Shown piece after piece: positions 27,568 to 38,159 of a stretch of 64,000 nucleotides of DNA. Below the pieces are notes generated by a model that did no database searches, was not told the origin of the DNA, and saw nothing but the letters and a program-made list of their open reading frames with translations. This DNA comes from Thiotrichales bacterium 19S9-11 (GTDB lineage Bacteria; Pseudomonadota; Gammaproteobacteria; Francisellales; Francisellaceae). The position numbers and the translations under genes are program-made. The stretch lies in contig JAKJJT010000003.1 of the NCBI GenBank assembly GCA_021713395.1, forward strand, positions 1 to 64,000, written 5' to 3'. The first letter of the stretch is position 1, and each line of letters opens with the position of its first letter.

Positions 27568-28980
27568 TTAAACGCTATAGTACATTTCAAATTCCAGTGG
27601 CGATACGGCCATATTCAAGGCTTGAGATTCCTCTGATTTCAAATCAATATATGCATCAATCAAGTCATCACTAAAAACACCACCTTGTGTTAAAAAGTCA
27701 CGATCTGCATCTAGTGCATGTAAGGCATGATCCAAAGATGAGGCAACTGTTGGTACATTTTCAAGTTCTTCTGGTGGTAGATCATATAAGTTTTTATCCA
27801 TCGCATCACCTGGGTGAATTTGATTTTGGATACCATCAAGCCCTGCCATTAACATTGATGAAAACATCAAATATGGATTTGCAGCAGGATCACCAAAACG
27901 CACTTCAATACGACGTGCTTTTTCACTCATTACATAAGGAATACGAATCGATGCTGAGCGGTTTCTTGCTGAATATGCTAATAAAACTGGTGCTTCAAAG
28001 CCTGGCACTAGACGCTTATAACTATTAGTTGATGGGTTTGCAAAAGCATTAATTGCCTTAGCATGCTTAATAATACCACCAATATAGTATAAGGCTTCAT
28101 CAGAAAGGCCTGCATAACTGCCGCCTGCAAATAAGTTTTTACCATCTTTTACTAATGATTGATGTACATGCATACCTGAGCCATTATCACCAGCTAGTGG
28201 TTTTGGCATAAAGGTTGCTGTTTTACCAAACATTTCAGCAACGTTATGTACAACATACTTAAATGACTGAACCTGGTCTGCTTTATTAACTAAAGTATCA
28301 AACTTTGTTCCAATCTCACACTGGCCTGCTGTGCCCACTTCATGATGATGCACTTCAACTTCTTGGCCAATTTCTTTTAGAATTTGACACATGGTTGATC
28401 GAATATCTTGCAGCGAGTCAACTGGAGGAACAGGGAAATAGCCGCCTTTAACACCTGGTCTATGACCTAAATTGCCCCCGTCAAATTTTAAACCACTACT
28501 CCAAGCTGCTTCTTCTGAATTAATGCTAAAATATGCCTTATGCATTTCATTGGAAAAACGTACATCATCAAAGATAAAAAATTCAGGCTCAGGTCCAAAA
28601 TAACAAGCATCTGCAATCCCTAAAGAACGCATATAGTTTTCAGCACGTTTTGCAATAGAGCGTGGATCTCTTTCATATGCTTGTAAGGTTTGAGGCTCTA
28701 AGACATCACAACGAATTTGTAAGGTCGGTGCTTCAAAAAATGGATCTAGTATTACAGATGAAGGATCTGGCATTAGAATCATGTCGGATTCATTAATCCC
28801 TTTCCAACCAGCAATTGATGAGCCATCAAACATCTTACCTTCACTAAAAAAACTTTCATCAATACTATCTGCCGGTAAGCTTACATGTTGCTCTTTTCCT
28901 TTTGTATCAGTAAAGCGCATATCAACAAACTCAATTTCTTCTTGCTTGATACGCTTTAGTACATCTTTTTCTTGGCTCAT
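27568..28980 (-). CDS. glnA: Type I glutamine synthetase
   Basis: 470 aa, the typical GSI-beta length. Visible motifs are [13 protein letters not shown] (beta-grasp), EPEFFIFDD, the substrate-binding [12 protein letters not shown] (about residues 264-275), the [12 protein letters not shown] region and [10 protein letters not shown] with the adenylylatable tyrosine. It condenses ammonia with glutamate to glutamine and works as a cytoplasmic dodecamer. The presence of the tyrosine and of glnE in the window implies adenylylation control. The ATG has a near-perfect GGAGG ribosome binding site. No glnL/glnG (NtrBC) genes follow it. Confidence 0.97.
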   Translation of the reverse strand: MSQEKDVLKRIKQEEIEFVDMRFTDTKGKEQHVSLPADSIDESFFSEGKMFDGSSIAGWKGINESDMILMPDPSSVILDPFFEAPTLQIRCDVLEPQTLQAYERDPRSIAKRAENYMRSLGIADACYFGPEPEFFIFDDVRFSNEMHKAYFSINSEEAAWSSGLKFDGGNLGHRPGVKGGYFPVPPVDSLQDIRSTMCQILKEIGQEVEVHHHEVGTAGQCEIGTKFDTLVNKADQVQSFKYVVHNVAEMFGKTATFMPKPLAGDNGSGMHVHQSLVKDGKNLFAGGSYAGLSDEALYYIGGIIKHAKAINAFANPSTNSYKRLVPGFEAPVLLAYSARNRSASIRIPYVMSEKARRIEVRFGDPAANPYLMFSSMLMAGLDGIQNQIHPGDAMDKNLYDLPPEELENVPTVASSLDHALHALDADRDFLTQGGVFSDDLIDAYIDLKSEESQALNMAVSPLEFEMYYSV

Positions 28981-29042
28981 GGTATTCCTCCGGTCTTTAT
29001 CGCGATATTAATACATATTAAAGATTATCCAAATTCTAGGGT

Positions 29043-29071
29043 ATTATAGCTAAACATTGTCGAAGTTGCAC
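29043..29071 (-). promoter_or_regulatory. Candidate sigma-70 promoter of glnA
   Basis: On the minus strand a consensus -10 TATAAT (29043-29048) is preceded, with 17-nt spacing, by GTGCAA (29066-29071), a 3/6 match to the -35 consensus. It lies 62 nt upstream of the glnA ATG. I looked for a sigma-54 element (TGGCAC-N5-TTGCA) in this gap and saw none. Confidence 0.4.
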
Positions 29072-29174
29072 TCATTAGCTTTGCTTAAATTTTTCCTGAT
29101 TAAAGTTAAGGAAACTTAGCTTATTTTCAGGTATGCTAGGTGTAATACTATTGTTTATTTAATTAGGTTTAACG

Positions 29175-29651
29175 GTGATTGATCATGAAGGCTTTAGAGC
29201 AAATGTTGCCATTGTGCTCATCAATAAAGAAGGCAAGGTTTTTTGGGGCAAACGTCTCAGGCAAAATGCCTGGCAATTTCCACAAGGTGGCTTAAACTCA
29301 GGTGAAACACCTCTAGAAGCACTCTATCGAGAGTTATACGAAGAAGTTGGTTTAAAACCTCACGATGTTGAAGTGATTGCCGCAACAAAGTCTTGGCTTC
29401 GCTATCGACTACCTCGATTTCTGATTCGACGAGGTTTCCCCCTCTGTATTGGCCAAAAGCAAAAGTGGTTTTTATTGCGCCTAAAGTCCGATGACTCCGC
29501 GATTAATTTAGAAGCCAATAACAAGCCAGAATTCGACGCCTTTCGTTGGGTTGACTACTGGTATCCAACCAACCGCGTCGTCTCCTTTAAACGCCATGTC
29601 TACAGAAAAGCACTTGAGTACTTTTTTCCGATATATAAGGAATGGCGGTAG
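29175..29651 (+). CDS. rppH: RNA pyrophosphohydrolase (Nudix)
   Basis: 158 aa, GTG start. The Nudix box GX5EX7REUXEEXGU is complete (residues 38-60, GGLNSGETP...RELYEEVGL). It is preceded by [21 protein letters not shown] and WQFPQGG, diagnostic of RppH/NudH. The enzyme removes pyrophosphate from 5'-triphosphorylated mRNA and so starts RNase E-dependent decay. The usual upstream/downstream ptsP (NPr-EI) neighbour is absent. The gene is divergent from glnA and convergent with the giant coiled-coil gene, whose stop lies 25 nt after its own. Confidence 0.95.
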   Translation: MIDHEGFRANVAIVLINKEGKVFWGKRLRQNAWQFPQGGLNSGETPLEALYRELYEEVGLKPHDVEVIAATKSWLRYRLPRFLIRRGFPLCIGQKQKWFLLRLKSDDSAINLEANNKPEFDAFRWVDYWYPTNRVVSFKRHVYRKALEYFFPIYKEWR

Positions 29652-29676
29652 GGTATAGGGTACCAGCTTAACTTTT

Positions 29677-32600
29677 TTATACCCAGTCATTCGGCCGGGA
29701 TTTTTTTCCTTTTTCCTTTTCAACTTTAGCTCCCTCACTAATTTTTCCAGGACCAAAGTGAGGTAAAGGTTCTCCCTTTATAATCCCCACTTTTGCTAAA
29801 AACCCTGTCTCTTCCCTACTACTTTCCTTTTGTTTTTTCATTGCTGCTTCCATGTTACTCTTATAACCACCTGCTCTAATTTGAAGCTGTTTTGTATCAT
29901 CTAAAGCGCCATCTGTTACAGTTCTATTTCGCTTCTTACCAGATCCTTCTTGTTGCTCCTGCCAGCCTTTTGTGTTCCATTTTTCCTGAAAGTTAGGTCC
30001 AATACCTATAGTTCCAGCTTTATGCTCAACTTCAGCTTTAAGCTCTCTTCCTTTTTTATGTGCATCACCCAATGCTTCCTCAAAAATAGAACCATTTCTT
30101 GTAGAGTCTTGATCATCTTGAATTTGTAGTGGCGTCTTAGGCTTAGTACCATTATAGTTATGAGACACTTTCCCGTTAGTAGCAACTTGAGTTTTTGCTA
30201 CTGCGATTTTTTGTCTTAGCAAGCTTGTATGTAAATTCTTATACATTTCTGATTGTTGAATATCTTTTTCAAATTGAAGTAAAGCTCTTTCATCACCCAA
30301 ATATTTCAAGTCAGTAACAAAGGACACCAATGAATTAAATTGCTTAGTTTGTATGTCAGAGTCATAAGCTTTATAAACTCTAAAAACAGATTCAATTCTT
30401 GAGTCTATAACTGCCTGACTATGCAACATCTTTTTCTCATTTTCATTGAAAAAATGGAAGTTATTACGATCAGAACTTTTAACTGAAGAAAATAAGCTTT
30501 TAACTCCATCTTTTGTTTTAACGCTCTGTGACTGTTCTACTAAAAGTGCAGCTATTTTTGGTATAACAACTTCATTTTCTAGCTTTTTCCAATCACTACT
30601 ACAGCCTACTTTTCCCCCATCATGATTAATGGTAGAATTTGGAGAAAACACTCCAACTCTAGATTCATATAGGTTCTTATGATCTTTAGACTCCATAATA
30701 TCTTTATGCATTTGTAGTATATTTTCTATACTTGCGCTTTTATTTACATAGTTTCCAAGTATATTTTTATTTTCGCTGATGCCATTTTCTTTTCCATTAG
30801 CTAAAATCTGATTGACTCTCTCTTCTGGAGTTTCTGCATTAGGAATAAACTCTTGTCCCTCTTTTATCTTTTCTTCCTTGTTTTCAGTTTCGTCTTGTAA
30901 TTCATGACCTGAAGAAAAGTCATTGCCAGGAATATCTGTATAAGTTGACCTTCCTGAACCTAAATCCGCTTTCTTTTTAAGGGTAGCAAGTAAATTTTCC
31001 TCACATTCAGTCAATACAACCCCCACTTCAGAAGGTTTAAAGCTTGAACTTGAAGAGTTTGAAGAACTACTTAGTGATGGAGTAGAGCTATCAAGGGAAT
31101 CAGCTGATTGATTTTGAGCTTCTAGCCTTGATTTTGATTTAACTTCTGCTTCTTTTTGGTTTCTTTGCTCTTTTGTTTTCTGAACATTACCATAAGCTCT
31201 ATTATAAAGGTCCTGAATATTGGTATACCTCTGCAAAAATGGATTTTCCTTACAGATCTGATTAATCTCTTGAGGTGATTTTTTAATCTCTTGTGTAGCC
31301 CAAAGGTTAATAACTCTAATTACCATTTTATCTTCAAGTGATGCCCACTCCTTATTACAAGGAGTTAACTCAAAAAATGCATGACGCATCTTAGTCCATG
31401 TCGCCAGCCCACTTCCTTGGTATAGATTTTTATATTTTCTTGATGCCATAATGACAGCATGTAGCTCTAATATATCATCAGGATTTATATTAGCCTTATC
31501 CTCAACAAAGCGAGTTATCTTTCTAAGATTCTGCTTTCTCTCAGCTTCGTCTCTCGATATTTTTCCTACGTCTTTAAGGAAAATTAATTCAGAGCTATCA
31601 CTAAATTTAGGATCATCATACGTTTCCTTATCAAGGATCTCTTCTTGTACTCTTTGATCACTCCAAGTAACAACACTAGCTTCTTCGCTTTTACTCTTTT
31701 CTTCCTTGCCAACTGTAGTCTTTGTACTCAAGATTTTTGGAAAAAGTGAAGATTCTTTTTTATCCTTTTCTAATTTACTTAAAGAATCTGAAGAAGGTAC
31801 TCTTTGAGGTTTAATCACTTGATTAATTTTGTCTTGATACTGCGTTAAAAAAGGATTATTTTGAAAAAGATTATTTTTCTTATGCTCATCATGTAACGTT
31901 TCTTCTGGAATTATGTTCAGTAGCTGAGAAACGAACTCTTGTTCAAATTGATGCCATGTATCACCACAAACAATTGTTCCGCTACCTTTTTTATACGTAG
32001 ACTTTTTACAAGTATCTCTCTTACTTGTATCATAATCATAAAGGTACTTATAATCTTCCTCTTGCATAATATTATTATGTAGCGTTAACAGAATTCTATA
32101 ATCACTTACATCTTTAATTTTAGCTAAAAGATTCTTAAGGCTTTTTTCTCTACTGTTTCTCTTCTGAGCAATATTTTGAAGCTTATGAACTTGGTTTTTA
32201 AACTTTTCAATATTTTTATTTTTCTGCTTATCATAAACTGCGATTTCTAATATTTTTTTAGCTTCAACATCTATATGTGAATTTTTATTTATCACCGCAT
32301 TTTGATATTTTTCTTCATATTGATTTTGACTTAACCAAGGAAACTTATTTACCACACTCTGTCTAGTTGCTTGGTCAAAATCTTGAGCAATAAAAATATT
32401 AGCAATATGATTAGTCATATATTTTTCTATTGTAGAATAGTTTTTTTCTATTAAAGTTTTCTGCCCCTCTACTTCTAATGCTAACCGTAAGGGTATGCCA
32501 TCAGATTGAGTATTCAAACTGAGCCCATGAATAACTTGCTTCATTAAATTATGTAAGCTTAATACCTCGTCATAAACTTGCATGCTATCAATATAATCAA

Positions 32601-34650
32601 ATAAAGCACCAAGCTGTGGGTCTGCTACCTCATGAAATCTAACTTTACGCTTTAAGCTAGATGATAGTCCATTATCAGCGCCCCTCTTCCCCCAATTAGA
32701 GTCTTCTTGGTCAACTTCATTAGCTTCAATATAATCTATAAATGACTGAGCTTCATGAGCAATTTTATCTACTAAATTTTTCGCCTCATTTTTATAATTT
32801 CTTTGATCTTTATCTATATTATCAACTTTTTCTGCTAGTTTCTCTGCCTCTAACAGTAAATTTGTATATTGATCATAAAAATTAGCCAACTTAGTAGTTT
32901 TTACTTCTTCAGAGAATTTTTGCTTCTCATAATAACCTTTTATTTCTTCTTCTAAATCTGGAATGTCTTTCGTTAGGATCGTACTTAAACGAAATATATT
33001 ATCATTAATTTCAATTCTTCGAAGCATTTGATCATACTGACTTGCTAATTCAGTTTCTTCTCCACTTCCCTGTAACATAGAAAAGTCTATATTCTTAACA
33101 TCATTCAGCTCTCTTTTCATTCTCTGAATTTGGGACTCAGAGGAGCTAGTATTTATTTGTTTTTCCAAGGCATCTAAACTTTCTGATAAGTTTTCTGGTA
33201 CTATCTTTTTTATATCTTCAATTTTTTTGTTTAAGTTTTTACTCTTTTCATTATGAGCTTTCATAAACTCATGTATATCTACTAACTCTAAAAGTAAATT
33301 GTCTCTGGATTTTTCATAATCATCTCTACTTTTGCTTGTTTGTAATGGTGTATTAATCCCTTTCACTAATGCCAGATTTTTTTTTATCTTTTCAAGATCG
33401 ACCGATTTTTGAGCCATTTCTACAGCTAACAACCTACGTTTAATAGCTTTAACATGCTCTCCAATTTCCTTATAAAGCTTTGCTACTTGGCCTTCAACCT
33501 CTACCGCTTTTCTCACCTTTTCTCCACAAACTTCTCGAACAGGTGCGGTAGCTTCATCAATAATTTGTTTTCTTTCAGTGTTTTTATCATCTAATGCTCT
33601 AATAACTCGCTTTTTATTACCTTCAATAGTAATGTTACTATAGCTTTTTTCTGCATCTAATTCTTGCTTTAAGTAGCCAGCATTACCAACTGGTTTTAAT
33701 ATATACTTAACTCCATTATATGTAATTGTACAGCCCACTTTCTTTTGATTCCCATTAATAGTCCCTATTATAAAATCAAATAACTTTTTATTGGTTGGGT
33801 GATATGTCATACAGCCTATTAATACTGATCTTAAAATCGTTTCAAAACAAAAGTCATTGGGGCTTTTAAGTTTAGCTTCATTAGTAAAGTGAGTACTAAA
33901 AATATTATCAAAATTTTTGTTACCTGTTCCATAAGTACTTGCAATGACCTCTAAAACTGCTTGTTGATTTAGTCTTACTTCTTCAATAGATTTAATTTGC
34001 TCATTTGCGATATCAATATTTAAAAAAGAGTCTTTTATGGTACGAACACACCAATCAAAAAGGTTATTAATATTAGTAAGATCATCTTCAGCTTTGCTCT
34101 GTTTCCCATCATATTCCTTCAAAAAATTCAATGCGGCAACTCTTGATAAATCATACTTACTTTCGGCCTCAAGGCTATCTAATGTGCTGTGCAAACCTTG
34201 ATTTAAAATTACCAAAACTTCTTTCTTTTGTATTAATTTAGCTCTTTCATCAAAAAAAGCTGCCATCTCTTCATTAATAACATCAGGAAACAACACGCGT
34301 AGTGTCATTTCAAACAATGCTAAGTCTTCTAAATTATTAATGCCTTGAGCAACAACTTTTACTTTATCACGATTTAAAGATGGTTTTTCTTCTAAAACTT
34401 CTGGTGAAGATGATGAAATAGATTGTGTTATTGGATTATCATCTTTATTGAATTTAGAGTCCTCACTTGGCTCTATTTCCCTTAAGATTGATACTTTAGG
34501 CTTTTTTCCGTCTTTTTCCTTCCCTTCCTTTTTACTTAGCTCAACTTTTTGTGCTTCTATTACATCTTCTAGATCACGCTTCAATTGAAGAATATTATAA
34601 GATTTATCACTTTTAATTATCCCAAGAACTTCGTTAATACCTTTAGCCAT
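29677..34650 (-). CDS. Giant coiled-coil, repeat-containing protein of unknown function (1657 aa)
   Basis: I do not recognise this protein. Residues about 105-290 share an N-terminal architecture with the next two genes: an acidic LEDLALFEMTLR helix, a helical linker, then AVLEVIASTYG and FDNIFSTHF...FCFETILRSVL. Residues about 350-680 are charged, heptad-like coiled coil. From about 690 a module recurs: L-x-x-LH-x-x-IM-x-x-x-x-YK-x-LY ... C-x-x-x-W-x-x-(L/F)E ... NPFL. Copies start near 695, 850, 1060 and 1310, with a half copy near 1455. Between copies three and four is a low-complexity Ser tract. The last 250 residues are polar and basic, ending KKSRPNDWV. There is no signal peptide or membrane helix, so it is cytoplasmic or delivered by a leaderless route. 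An effector role is a guess. Confidence 0.75.
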   Translation of the reverse strand: MAKGINEVLGIIKSDKSYNILQLKRDLEDVIEAQKVELSKKEGKEKDGKKPKVSILREIEPSEDSKFNKDDNPITQSISSSSPEVLEEKPSLNRDKVKVVAQGINNLEDLALFEMTLRVLFPDVINEEMAAFFDERAKLIQKKEVLVILNQGLHSTLDSLEAESKYDLSRVAALNFLKEYDGKQSKAEDDLTNINNLFDWCVRTIKDSFLNIDIANEQIKSIEEVRLNQQAVLEVIASTYGTGNKNFDNIFSTHFTNEAKLKSPNDFCFETILRSVLIGCMTYHPTNKKLFDFIIGTINGNQKKVGCTITYNGVKYILKPVGNAGYLKQELDAEKSYSNITIEGNKKRVIRALDDKNTERKQIIDEATAPVREVCGEKVRKAVEVEGQVAKLYKEIGEHVKAIKRRLLAVEMAQKSVDLEKIKKNLALVKGINTPLQTSKSRDDYEKSRDNLLLELVDIHEFMKAHNEKSKNLNKKIEDIKKIVPENLSESLDALEKQINTSSSESQIQRMKRELNDVKNIDFSMLQGSGEETELASQYDQMLRRIEINDNIFRLSTILTKDIPDLEEEIKGYYEKQKFSEEVKTTKLANFYDQYTNLLLEAEKLAEKVDNIDKDQRNYKNEAKNLVDKIAHEAQSFIDYIEANEVDQEDSNWGKRGADNGLSSSLKRKVRFHEVADPQLGALFDYIDSMQVYDEVLSLHNLMKQVIHGLSLNTQSDGIPLRLALEVEGQKTLIEKNYSTIEKYMTNHIANIFIAQDFDQATRQSVVNKFPWLSQNQYEEKYQNAVINKNSHIDVEAKKILEIAVYDKQKNKNIEKFKNQVHKLQNIAQKRNSREKSLKNLLAKIKDVSDYRILLTLHNNIMQEEDYKYLYDYDTSKRDTCKKSTYKKGSGTIVCGDTWHQFEQEFVSQLLNIIPEETLHDEHKKNNLFQNNPFLTQYQDKINQVIKPQRVPSSDSLSKLEKDKKESSLFPKILSTKTTVGKEEKSKSEEASVVTWSDQRVQEEILDKETYDDPKFSDSSELIFLKDVGKISRDEAERKQNLRKITRFVEDKANINPDDILELHAVIMASRKYKNLYQGSGLATWTKMRHAFFELTPCNKEWASLEDKMVIRVINLWATQEIKKSPQEINQICKENPFLQRYTNIQDLYNRAYGNVQKTKEQRNQKEAEVKSKSRLEAQNQSADSLDSSTPSLSSSSNSSSSSFKPSEVGVVLTECEENLLATLKKKADLGSGRSTYTDIPGNDFSSGHELQDETENKEEKIKEGQEFIPNAETPEERVNQILANGKENGISENKNILGNYVNKSASIENILQMHKDIMESKDHKNLYESRVGVFSPNSTINHDGGKVGCSSDWKKLENEVVIPKIAALLVEQSQSVKTKDGVKSLFSSVKSSDRNNFHFFNENEKKMLHSQAVIDSRIESVFRVYKAYDSDIQTKQFNSLVSFVTDLKYLGDERALLQFEKDIQQSEMYKNLHTSLLRQKIAVAKTQVATNGKVSHNYNGTKPKTPLQIQDDQDSTRNGSIFEEALGDAHKKGRELKAEVEHKAGTIGIGPNFQEKWNTKGWQEQQEGSGKKRNRTVTDGALDDTKQLQIRAGGYKSNMEAAMKKQKESSREETGFLAKVGIIKGEPLPHFGPGKISEGAKVEKEKGKKSRPNDWV

Positions 34651-34821
34651 GCTTACAACTCCACTAGATAATTTATAAAAATTTTAATAACAGTTAATTA
34701 GTAACATAGAATTTACAAGCAAACAAAATAATAAAGCAATTAACTGAAATACTGAGACTACCCAAATATAGATAACTATCTGTTTTTTATATAAAAAGAA
34801 TAATTGCATTTTGAAATATTA

Positions 34822-36681
34822 TTATATATTGTTTTTTTGATACTTTAAATTTAGTGCTTGGGGAGATACCCCAATCTGCCAGAAATGATACGGCATTTTC
34901 GGTTTACGAGGACTCAGAAGCAAGGTACTCATACAACGTGATATTGATTCATTCGCCTTCTCTTCTCTAAAGGTTAAAAACGACTGATGCTGAACTAAAA
35001 ATGGATTCTCTTTTATTAGCTTATCCTTTTCTTCATTAAATCCTTTGGGATTATTGAAAAAAGTTCGCCGTAAGTTTTTAGCAATTCGCTTAGTCATCGC
35101 CTTTTCAATATCAAACCAGCTATGACTACAATCTATGTGATCATCTCCTTTACTTACTTGTCGCTCAAATCGACTAATCTTAAAAATACCAACAGGATTG
35201 ACTAAGGTTTCTTCTTGAGTTTTTATCAGATAGGTATGCATGTTTATAATGTAGTTATTATCTATTTCTGGCTGATTTATTTGATCTAAAATATAATCAT
35301 AAACATAGTCTCTATTGTCAATATCAGCCAAATCCAAAGTTAAACAATAGTCATCTGGATTAAATATTTTAGATTGAACTGGTACGCTACCACCTAAAAT
35401 ACTTTCAGCATTTAAAGTCGTTATATAACGCACATACTCCCTTGTCACACCAAAAAGCATCAATTGGTCTTGAGACTCTAGCTCTGATATACATTGTTTA
35501 TAAAAACCATTTTTCTGACTATCTTGCTGTTGATTTAGTTTAAATTTTTCTTTTTGGTAGGCACGTTGACAGTTACTTTTAAGTTTAATATTTTCAACTT
35601 GTAATTCTTTTTTTTCATTATCCAATCGTACTCTTTCTAAAACTATACTTTGATCTTTTTCAGTTGCAAGCTGTTGTATACTCTCCTCACTATCCATATT
35701 TCTAAATAATCGGTAATTTTTTATATCTCTTATACCCTGAGATTCAATAGCAAAGCCTATGTTATAACCTATATTATTAATCTCTATTTTTAAAGCTTCT
35801 GCTAGCTTGCCATATGATTTGGATGTTTGTACTCGATTTCTATTTTCTCTGCAAACACCAAGAATATGATTTACAATACATTCAAAGTTAAATTCAATGT
35901 TATCCCTTAAAATAACTGCTTGATTTTCTATTTTAAAATAGTCACTAAAAACTAGATTAAAATAAGTAATTGATGCGCCATTTAGACTTTTAAAAATCCC
36001 CGTCGTGTTATGTGATACAAAACTTAAATCTGATATTTCACCCCCTTTATAATAAATATTAGCTATGTCTAGTAATACTTTTTTTTGTTTTGCTATTTGA
36101 TTTTCTAAATCACTTTTCTCTGTTTCTATTTTTTGATTATATTCAGTTTCTATTTGTTCAATTGTCATGATACTTTGCTTATCTGCTATCTCTAATTTTG
36201 CACTTAAGTTTTGATCAAATTTTTCTAGATCTGCATCATAACTTGCTTCAAGTTGTTTAAATTTATCATCACAATCAGCTAATAACTGATCTATCTTACT
36301 TTGATAGTTACTTAAGGCCTGCTTCTTTTTTTCTTGGCAGTTAGAGAAATATTGACTTACTTTATATAACACTTCACTTTGTAAGTTAATATCTTCTTGA
36401 TCAAGGTTATTTATATCTTTAAGACGTAATGTAATTAATGATTTAAAGTTAGGATCTTTTATTATTTTTGGTGCTGTAATTCTAACCAGAAACTCAAAAT
36501 ATAAGGTTTCTCCAAAGCTTAAATTAGCGCCATCATCTGTATAGGAGTTAATATTGCCAATAAAAGCTGTAATGTTTTTTTTCAATAAATCTTTATTTTC
36601 AATATCCCTTATCTCATCTTGATTAAAGCCTTTTGCATAATCAATAATCTGTCTAATACGATCAAATTTAGTAGTATCCAT
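34822..36681 (-). CDS. Paralogue of the giant protein: coiled coil plus NPFL module (619 aa)
   Basis: Not recognised as a known family. Around residue 60, TLYFEFLVRITAPKI matches the FEMTLR element of the 1657-aa neighbour. Residues 100-200 are coiled coil. Residues 200-272 (VLLDIANIYYKGG; FNLVFSDYFKIEN; NFECIVNHILGV) match the second shared block. Residues 475-575 are one copy of the repeat module (IINMHTYLI ... CSHSWFDIE ... KENPFLVQH), with KENPFL identical to module 3 of the large protein. The product is soluble, with no signal peptide or membrane helix. It lies 44 nt after the 477-aa gene and 171 nt before the giant gene, so an operon is likely. Confidence 0.75.
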   Translation of the reverse strand: MDTTKFDRIRQIIDYAKGFNQDEIRDIENKDLLKKNITAFIGNINSYTDDGANLSFGETLYFEFLVRITAPKIIKDPNFKSLITLRLKDINNLDQEDINLQSEVLYKVSQYFSNCQEKKKQALSNYQSKIDQLLADCDDKFKQLEASYDADLEKFDQNLSAKLEIADKQSIMTIEQIETEYNQKIETEKSDLENQIAKQKKVLLDIANIYYKGGEISDLSFVSHNTTGIFKSLNGASITYFNLVFSDYFKIENQAVILRDNIEFNFECIVNHILGVCRENRNRVQTSKSYGKLAEALKIEINNIGYNIGFAIESQGIRDIKNYRLFRNMDSEESIQQLATEKDQSIVLERVRLDNEKKELQVENIKLKSNCQRAYQKEKFKLNQQQDSQKNGFYKQCISELESQDQLMLFGVTREYVRYITTLNAESILGGSVPVQSKIFNPDDYCLTLDLADIDNRDYVYDYILDQINQPEIDNNYIINMHTYLIKTQEETLVNPVGIFKISRFERQVSKGDDHIDCSHSWFDIEKAMTKRIAKNLRRTFFNNPKGFNEEKDKLIKENPFLVQHQSFLTFREEKANESISRCMSTLLLSPRKPKMPYHFWQIGVSPQALNLKYQKNNI

Positions 36682-36725
36682 ACTATCTCCTAAAATTTCA
36701 TCCTTGAAACAATAATAAAATAATA

Positions 36726-38159
36726 TTATTTAAACGGTTGCAAGTAGCTTACAGTCTGCCGAAAAAAAGCAGTTACTCTCCAAGGTGTTTCTGGCTGACT
36801 AGTTATTGACGCCTGCTCTACAAAAAGAGCTTTATTTTCTTTCTGGTCAATACTAGACTCTTTTACTTCTTCTTTTCTCTCATAACTAGTGTTTGTTTCT
36901 ACTTTAGGTTCAAGCTTTAACTTAACAGCCTCATAAACTTCTTGTTCAGTTTGTTCTAAAAAAGACTTCTTAAAGTTTTCAAGTTCTAAACGACAGCTTG
37001 ATAAATTTTTAATGACTTGAGCTAATTCTGAATGATCATATTCAAACTGACATAACGCTTCTAAATCTAAAGGCTCTTCTAAAACTATATAGTTATTATT
37101 ATTGCTGTTATTAAGAACTCTTACACCAAACCCACCCTTATTGATTTTTTCCACTAATAAGTCTCTTACTTTTGAAAGATCATAACTATCAAAAACATCT
37201 AATATAATTGATTGATTTAAGATATTTTCTAATATGATTTGCATATTAAAATTTTCATCTTTTAATTTGCCAATTAAGCTTGGTTTTCCCTCATTATAAT
37301 TAAAAAACTGGCCAAAAATTTTGTTAAATTGATCAGCATCATGTGGCTTTAGTTCTCTACTACTATCTCCTTGACAATAGCGCATTGCAATAGCCTCTAA
37401 AAATTGATGCTGCCTATCTAAAAACTTTGCTTTAGCACTTTCCATTGCTACTGACTTACCCTTATCTCCCTTTGTATCTAGTTGATTAATTTTCTGCTCT
37501 AATCTTTCTATTTTTTCAGAAAAGATACTAACTTGTTGCATATAGTAATCATAAGAAACGGCTGTCTTTAAACCTAGTTCAAAGCGCTGGTTGATATGCT
37601 TAAATGCCATAAACCTTTGCTGGTTATATAAGTCAGTTTGATTGTGACTCCTTTGCTTTACTAACATGTAATCATATAATTCTTTTATAAAAAGTGTGAT
37701 GTGTAATGATTTAAAAAGATCTGAGTTTCCATTTTGCCATTTCAATGGCATATGAATCATCGTTTCAAATAAAACAATATCATCTATAGATAAATGAGTT
37801 AGTTCAGAAGGTTTAAAATTTTTCTTCAATTCAGCCTTATAAGCACCATAAAGATCTGCTACTCCCTTATGTGTATCTTGTAAATAAAATAGTAATACCG
37901 ACAATGGTGCTGGTGATAAGCAGTTATTATCAATATGCTCTAAATCTGGAAGCATTTCATTTTGTAAAAAATCATTAATTTCTGTTAAATTAGAAAAATT
38001 ATAATTTATTTTTTTTACGCCCGTTAGTTCTAGTTTGCCTCTAACTTTCTGATATTCATTTGTCTCTGATTGCCACTGGTTTTGCTTAATAATAGCAAAA
38101 ATTGCATGTACAATATTTTTAAAAATATTTTGATGGTCCTTATGAACTTCCTGTCCCAT
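36726..38159 (-). CDS. Third paralogue: N-terminal shared architecture only (477 aa)
   Basis: Not recognised. SIDDIVLFETMIHMP (about residue 120) corresponds to the FEMTLR element of its neighbours. A coiled coil (about 205-245, IERLEQKINQLDTK) is followed by FLEAIAMRYCQGD and FNKIFGQFF...NFNMQIILENIL (about 278-318), again matching them. The block GFGVRVLNNSNNNNYIVLEEP may correspond to the giant protein's YNGVKYILKPVGN segment. The C-terminal NPFL module is absent. It is soluble. It is the first gene of the three on this strand, with a 261-nt upstream region shared with the divergent SH3 gene. Confidence 0.72.
   Translation of the reverse strand: MGQEVHKDHQNIFKNIVHAIFAIIKQNQWQSETNEYQKVRGKLELTGVKKINYNFSNLTEINDFLQNEMLPDLEHIDNNCLSPAPLSVLLFYLQDTHKGVADLYGAYKAELKKNFKPSELTHLSIDDIVLFETMIHMPLKWQNGNSDLFKSLHITLFIKELYDYMLVKQRSHNQTDLYNQQRFMAFKHINQRFELGLKTAVSYDYYMQQVSIFSEKIERLEQKINQLDTKGDKGKSVAMESAKAKFLDRQHQFLEAIAMRYCQGDSSRELKPHDADQFNKIFGQFFNYNEGKPSLIGKLKDENFNMQIILENILNQSIILDVFDSYDLSKVRDLLVEKINKGGFGVRVLNNSNNNNYIVLEEPLDLEALCQFEYDHSELAQVIKNLSSCRLELENFKKSFLEQTEQEVYEAVKLKLEPKVETNTSYERKEEVKESSIDQKENKALFVEQASITSQPETPWRVTAFFRQTVSYLQPFK

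Noticed and set aside
28781-29011. 76-aa plus-strand open frame across the glnA start
   Set aside because: It is antisense to the glnA N-terminus and its ribosome binding site. The predicted protein is low-complexity and has no family match.
29000-29170. Possible sigma-54 promoter for glnA
   Set aside because: The TGGCAC-N5-TTGCA pattern was not found in the gap; only a TATAAT-type -10 is visible.
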